Source: Helochares maculicollis (taxonomy: Eukaryota > Arthropoda > Insecta > Coleoptera > Hydrophilidae). From it: a stretch of DNA of 39,236 nt. Where the stretch lies: NCBI GenBank assembly GCA_033557835.1, contig JAWQRO010000426.1:1-39236 (forward strand), in the 5' to 3' direction. The position numbers and the translations under genes were made by a program. This document shows, piece after piece, positions 36,729-39,236 of this stretch (its first letter is position 1; each line of letters opens with the position of its first letter). The notes beneath the pieces were generated by a model that did not search any database, was not told the DNA's origin, and saw only the letters and a program-made list of their open reading frames with translations.

Positions 36729-37001
36729 AATGCATGAGTGTCAAAGTCAAAGTCAAAAGTATTTTATTCGATTTAAGTCGTACAAATTATATTTGCCTCC
36801 CCAATATGCTGGTTTGGCTTACAATTACTAGCTTATTTGGTCCTACAATTACCTGCTTTTCAGCTTTACATTGCATTTATTTTGTTTGTTGCGTTTTTCT
36901 ATTTTAATTATTTTTTATGGGATATTTGTGTGTGCAGGAAAAATTATAAAAAAAAACCTGCATTCGTTGCTGAAAGACCTAGCGTTTACAATGCATGAGT
37001 G
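36729..37001 (-). mobile_element. Short retroposed insertion with 12-bp target-site duplication
   Basis: AATGCATGAGTG occurs at 36729-36740 and again, perfectly, at 36990-37001. The 249 bp between them begins (plus strand) with TCAAAGTCAAAGTCAAAAG followed by TATTTTATTCG. Read on the minus strand, this is an element ending in AATAAAATACTTTTGAC and a (TTTGAC)n tail, the 3' end style of several insect LINEs and their SINEs. A tail repeat next to a 12-bp duplication indicates target-primed insertion of a 5'-truncated copy. It sits about 200 bp upstream of the Rassf start codon. Confidence 0.7.
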
Positions 37002-37865
37002 GATGGGTGAATTTTGTTTTATATTTTAATATACAATCGTGAGGGTGGAAGAACTGGCAGGTAGCACCAGTTTCACAAAGTGGCACAATATCTTGCATCT
37101 TTCTAGAGCCAGCTAATGACATAGAAGTGTTCAAGAATATTGTTGAAACCAGACCAACCATTTCAAGTCTGTGAGGTAGGATGAACAGGATAATCATCAT
37201 TAAAATTATTTTGCAGATTCATTTTGTAATTTAACATGCTTAATAACGAAAGGAAAGTTTGTGTATAGTAAAGCTGCCATAATTTTATAGAAAATTTGTG
37301 CATGTTCGTGGTAATGAAGTGTATTTTGATGATATTGGGGCTCTTTTCAATTCAACAAACTATAGTAGTAGTGCATTATGGTTCCACAGTGGTTGTTTTG
37401 GAACCAACCTTACCAAACATATATAGTCTATTGTAACCCTCCATTAATTGAACTCTGGCTTAAATCGACATACTCGGGAGCAAACAAGTTGACTCAATTT
37501 GTAAGCTGTAATTTGGTACTATTATTGTAAAAATTGGCTTATTACTTTTTTATTAACACTACGTCAGTAGAAATGTAAGCAGAGATTGCATTGAATTTAT
37601 CTATTATAGATATATTCCTTAAAAAACCAAATGTTCTACAAAGCACAGGTATTTGAAAAGTTATAAAATTTTGTTAAGTATTTCACTATCTAAGGAACCT
37701 GCCTCTGTGTTTATTAATCTATTTTCTGTTTAACTTTAAGTCATTGATAAATTAATTAAAAAATACAATGTTGATAGATGTGTTCCGTTTTGATACTAAT
37801 GGTAATAAAGCACAGCTGTAATCGTCAAAGCATCTAGTTGGAAAATTTAAAGTTTCAAGCCGCTA
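37002..37865. other. Intergenic DNA upstream of Rassf, nothing recognised
   Basis: No conserved coding region was recognised. Short open frames on the minus strand look like chance. Confidence 0.4.
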
Positions 37866-37869
37866 CTCA

Positions 37870-38260
37870 TCCGGATTTAATGAAGATTCCCCAGTGAGCA
37901 AGACTTTAAACACACTTTTAAGTACGAGTACTATAAATATCCCCGATCACTCTCAGAGAGTGGTGCGACGCTGAAGTTGAAGCTGTAAACAAGAATCTTT
38001 CATAAAGCTACTGATTAGTTCCTATTTCCTAAGTTTTTCTTGCTATGATTTATCGTAGAAGTTCTTCCTCTTTCCTTATTGGACAAGACTTTCAGCACAC
38101 TTTTAAGCACGATTGTTAGAAATATTCACTGACCAATCTCAGAGAGTGGGGTGTCTCTAGGGGTGCGGCTGTAAATGAGAATCTTCCTTAAAAGTACTTA
38201 TAAGTAACAATTTCCCTTAAGTTTTGCATTCTTGCTATGATAAATTCTAAAAGCGTTTTT
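37870..38260. repeat. Two-copy tandem repeat, period about 185-192 bp
   Basis: 'caagactttaaacacactt' at 37899 recurs as 'caagactttcagcacactt' at 38084. 'atcactctcagagagtgg' recurs as 'ccaatctcagagagtggg', 'gctgtaaacaagaatctt' as 'gctgtaaatgagaatctt', and 'cttgctatga' near 38039 recurs near 38231. The spacing is 185-192 bp, indicating a diverged tandem duplication. Confidence 0.8.
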
Positions 38261-38639
38261 CTTGGCGTCGTACTTGAGGTTGTATAAAGAAAACTTCATT
38301 CATAATAATACATGATACTTACTTACACAATACGTCCATTACAAAATACATTAAAAACATAAGTATTTATACAGAAAACAACATACTTATATTTCATTAT
38401 AAAAGAACGATTTGGTATAAAATGAATGCCATCAATATTGGTCAAAATTTAACATGCACACTTTGATTAACTAATAGAAGAGACTAAAATCCATGAAAAT
38501 TTTGAATAGAAGACGTATTAAATACTAAAATATTCAAACATACGCCTTTAGTCGACTACAACTAATAACATGAATAGAGTTTTAAGAAAATATTTCAATT
38601 TATAAAACCAAATCAAACTAATCGAATTTCTTCTTCGGA

Positions 38640-38880
38640 CGGTGCTTAAATGAAAGTAAAACAAATGATGAGCAAGGAAATAAAATAGAAGCACATCCGA
38701 TTTCTCATACCAGTGAAACTGGATAAAAAATAAGTTTATTCTTGGTCCCAAATGGAAATACGCCGCATGTTATCTTCACAATGGTACCTGCAAAATTGAA
38801 AAAAGTGATGAGCAACGAAAGAATCTAGAAGCACCTCCGACTTACCTTACCATCCCAACTGGATAAGTTGATTCTTCGTA
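38640..38880. repeat. Two-copy tandem repeat, period about 140 bp
   Basis: 'aatgatgagcaaggaaat' near 38664 recurs as 'agtgatgagcaacgaaag' near 38804. 'tagaagcacatccgattt' recurs as 'tagaagcacctccgactt', and 'aaactggataa' and 'attcttggtccca' recur as 'caactggataa' and 'attcttcgtacca'. The second copy ends just before the hAT end at 38901. Confidence 0.75.
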
Positions 38881-38892
38881 CCAGATTTAAAC

Positions 38893-39236
38893 CTCTAGAG
38901 CAGGGGTGGGCAAATACTTTAAAGCGCGGGCCAAAATGAAATTTTCAAAATGTCTCCCGGGCCGGAGGACTATACCGCATATGCTTTGCACAAGCGGATG
39001 TTTTGGATGGAGTTTTTTCCCTGCCAATTTTTTTTTGACAAAAACACTAAGTATCATTTCAATTTGAATAAAATATGTCACGTAATTTTTAAAGAAATAT
39101 TTTTATAAATAAATGCCTATTAGATAAACCAGTCAATGAAACATTTTATTTTGTTACTTATTTATGTCTTAATGATACAAATTATTTTATATTGACACAT
39201 AGTTATTACAATTTAACATTTATATTGCATTTCGTA
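38893..39236. mobile_element. One end of a hAT-family (Buster-like) transposon, cut by the window edge
   Basis: CAGGGGTGGGCAAA at 38901 is a typical hAT terminal inverted repeat start. The 8 bases before it, CTCTAGAG (38893-38900), have the nnnTAnnn form that Buster-type hAT elements duplicate on insertion. The following GC-rich block (AAGCGCGGGCCAAAATG, then CCCGGGCCGGAGG) continues like the subterminal region of such elements. The other end and the second duplication lie outside the window, and no transposase is visible in the 330 bp shown. Confidence 0.65.

Noticed and set aside
37437..37490. 'ccattaattgaactctggcttaaatcgacata', reminiscent of pogo/Tigger transposon ends
   Set aside because: Only a loose resemblance, with no matching inverted end and no TA duplication seen nearby.

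Overview
This window is insect nuclear DNA. It is AT-rich, its genes have many introns with ordinary GT..AG junctions, and its recognisable genes are insect genes: the apical beta-heavy spectrin karst, a LIM-containing RASSF, and two copies of a small mitochondrial membrane protein of the insect 'deltamethrin resistance protein prag01' family. The order of insect cannot be fixed from sequence alone; a beetle would fit, but that is a guess. I see no tRNA, rRNA, CRISPR or bacterial-type features.

Layout. 1-4476: no host gene recognised; it holds a broken mariner transposase (minus strand) and a decayed gag-like retrotransposon stretch (minus strand). 4477-22142: karst on the plus strand, 15 coding exons that join in frame to 3951 codons from the ATG at 4533 (two calponin-homology domains, an SH3 inside the spectrin repeats, a long spectrin-repeat rod, a C-terminal PH domain). 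A possible extra 54-nt cassette exon lies at 12879-12932, and a mariner relic lies in the intron before the exon at 19079. 22649-22884 and 28409-28929: two paralogous minus-strand genes for the small mitochondrial protein. The second is complete with a leader exon; the first exon of the other was not found. Between and beyond them lie LINE relics, a dispersed repeat present twice, and a ~110-bp tandem repeat. 32307-36532: Rassf on the minus strand, six coding exons, 566 codons (LIM, Ras-association and SARAH domains). 36533-39236: no gene recognised; it holds a short insertion flanked by a 12-bp target-site duplication, two different two-copy tandem repeats, and one end of a hAT-type transposon running off the right edge.

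How the genes relate. Karst builds the apical spectrin cytoskeleton, and both spectrins and RASSF are known regulators of Hippo signalling in flies, so their neighbourhood here is suggestive, though it may be chance. The small mitochondrial proteins have no evident link to either. Nothing in the window looks like a wholly new system. The most testable novelties are the candidate karst cassette exon, the missing leader exon of one mitochondrial paralogue, and the mobile-element insertion just upstream of Rassf.
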